This document shows positions 31,861 through 32,440 of a stretch of 32,440 nucleotides of DNA, in pieces (position 1 is the stretch's first letter; each line of letters opens with the position of its first letter). Source of the stretch: a cf. Phormidesmis sp. LEGE 11477 (GTDB lineage Bacteria; Cyanobacteriota; Cyanobacteriia; Phormidesmidales; Phormidesmidaceae); assembly GCF_015207105.1 (NCBI RefSeq), contig NZ_JADEXO010000072.1, positions 1 to 32,440 of the forward strand, read 5' to 3'. A program made the translations under genes and the position numbers. The notes beneath the pieces were generated by a model. It was given only the letters and a program-made list of their open reading frames with translations. It was not told the DNA's origin and did not search any database.

Positions 31861-32440
31861 ATGAATAGCAATCTGACGAGTGGACTTCAAGCACCCAAAC
31901 CTCAAGGACTGAACAGCCGAGGACGGCATGAAGCCGGTAAAAGTAAGATAGATGACTGTAAAGAAAAGTCTACGGCGCGTTCTTTGTCGATAGCGGCGCT
32001 GTGGCTTGGCACGTTGACTAGTGCGATCACTTTGGCGATCGCACCCAAGGTGATCGCTCAAGCAGACAATCTTTCAGAAGTTTTGCTTGAACTGCCAGTT
32101 GTTGACATTACAGTCAATAGCGATTTAGACGGCCCGATTACGCCAGACCAAACCCTTACTTTGCGTGAAGCCATTGAGGTTGCCAACGGCACTTTGCCCT
32201 TAAATGCACTCAGTCCAACAGAATCTGCTCTGGTCACCCCCAGTGCTACGCCCCAAATTCGCTTTGCACTACCTGGCGATACTCGCATCGAGCTAGTCGA
32301 TCTGCTCCCGGCTATCACCGCCGCTGGGCTCACTATCGACGGCACCACCCAGCCGGGCTATGGTGCAGTATCTGATAAGCCAGCGGCGCTACCTATCCCT
32401 GTCCCTGTCGTTTCAATCACGCCCAGTCCAGGCATTGAGG
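31861..32440 (+). CDS. Secreted CSLREA/beta-helix-type protein, 3'-truncated by window edge
   Basis: The frame is open from ATG 31861 to the end of the window, 193 codons visible. The start is fixed by a near-perfect Shine-Dalgarno sequence (AAAGGAGGTGA), about five bases upstream. A long basic N-region precedes a helix (SLSIAALWLGTLTSAITLAI), and cleavage is expected after VIA (residue 66). The mature start holds ITVNSDLDGPITPDQTLTLR then EAIEVANGT, the CSLREA motif without its cysteine, and PGDTRIELVDLLPAITAAGL then TIDGTTQPGYG, as seen before right-handed parallel beta-helix regions. Most of the protein lies outside. It is 24 bases behind the barrel gene, hence the same operon. An adhesin, matrix or passenger role is inferred. 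Confidence 0.78.
   Translation, partial: MNSNLTSGLQAPKPQGLNSRGRHEAGKSKIDDCKEKSTARSLSIAALWLGTLTSAITLAIAPKVIAQADNLSEVLLELPVVDITVNSDLDGPITPDQTLTLREAIEVANGTLPLNALSPTESALVTPSATPQIRFALPGDTRIELVDLLPAITAAGLTIDGTTQPGYGAVSDKPAALPIPVPVVSITPSPGIE

Overview
The window looks like chromosome of a cyanobacterium. The palindrome GCGATCGC (HIP1) recurs throughout, and there are cyanobacterial marker genes: a Psb34-type photosystem II small protein, a PII protein with Ser49 and Tyr51 behind a perfect GTA-N8-TAC (NtcA-type) site, and a short-form QueF. Base composition is moderate. A filamentous or leptolyngbyoid relative is plausible, but the genus cannot be fixed from this sequence.

Layout. 1-3513: 3' part of thiG, a regulatory stretch with a dispersed element and a candidate HLR1 site, psb34, and a degenerate AddB/UvrD-like helicase gene. 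3514-6121: an accessory patch. It holds a fragment and a nonsense-interrupted copy of one coiled-coil gene family, a possibly ComJ-like gene on the opposite strand between them, a small gene coupled by ATGA overlap, an antisense Spy/CpxP-like remnant and a minisatellite. 6122-9558: a membrane-anchored coiled-coil protein, glnB between two related palindromes, folC and a DUF4864 protein. 9859-10290: a hicB-hicA toxin-antitoxin pair.

10356-14124: a COG4586/4587/3694-type ABC exporter whose second permease gene is separated from the first by an ECF sigma-factor gene. 14154-16493: an epoxide-hydrolase-like enzyme, queF and a short-chain dehydrogenase. 16494-17279: mostly non-coding, with a second HLR1-like site and one weak small ORF. 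17280-23414: a fatty acid hydroxylase, an Rpn/PD-(D/E)XK nuclease-like protein with an EGRE repeat, a methionyl-tRNA synthetase with a variant KMSKS loop, and a histidine kinase/response regulator pair.

23690-26366: an ArsS radical SAM enzyme followed by two TVP38/TMEM64 membrane proteins, probably an arsenosugar or arsenic-related unit. 26367-27078 is a long leader or intergenic stretch.

27079-32440 (runs off the end): three consecutive genes, all with signal peptides. They encode a DUF11/SdrD-B-like protein, a 1239-residue outer-membrane beta-barrel-like protein with an Ig-like N-terminal region, and a large secreted protein with a CSLREA/beta-helix-type start. Spacing is very tight (3 and 24 bases), so they probably form one operon building a cell-surface structure. 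This is the best candidate for an undescribed system. The second strongest signal is a 51-bp element present at 790 and 13178 with 41/51 ungapped identity and conserved internal spacing, upstream of unrelated genes.
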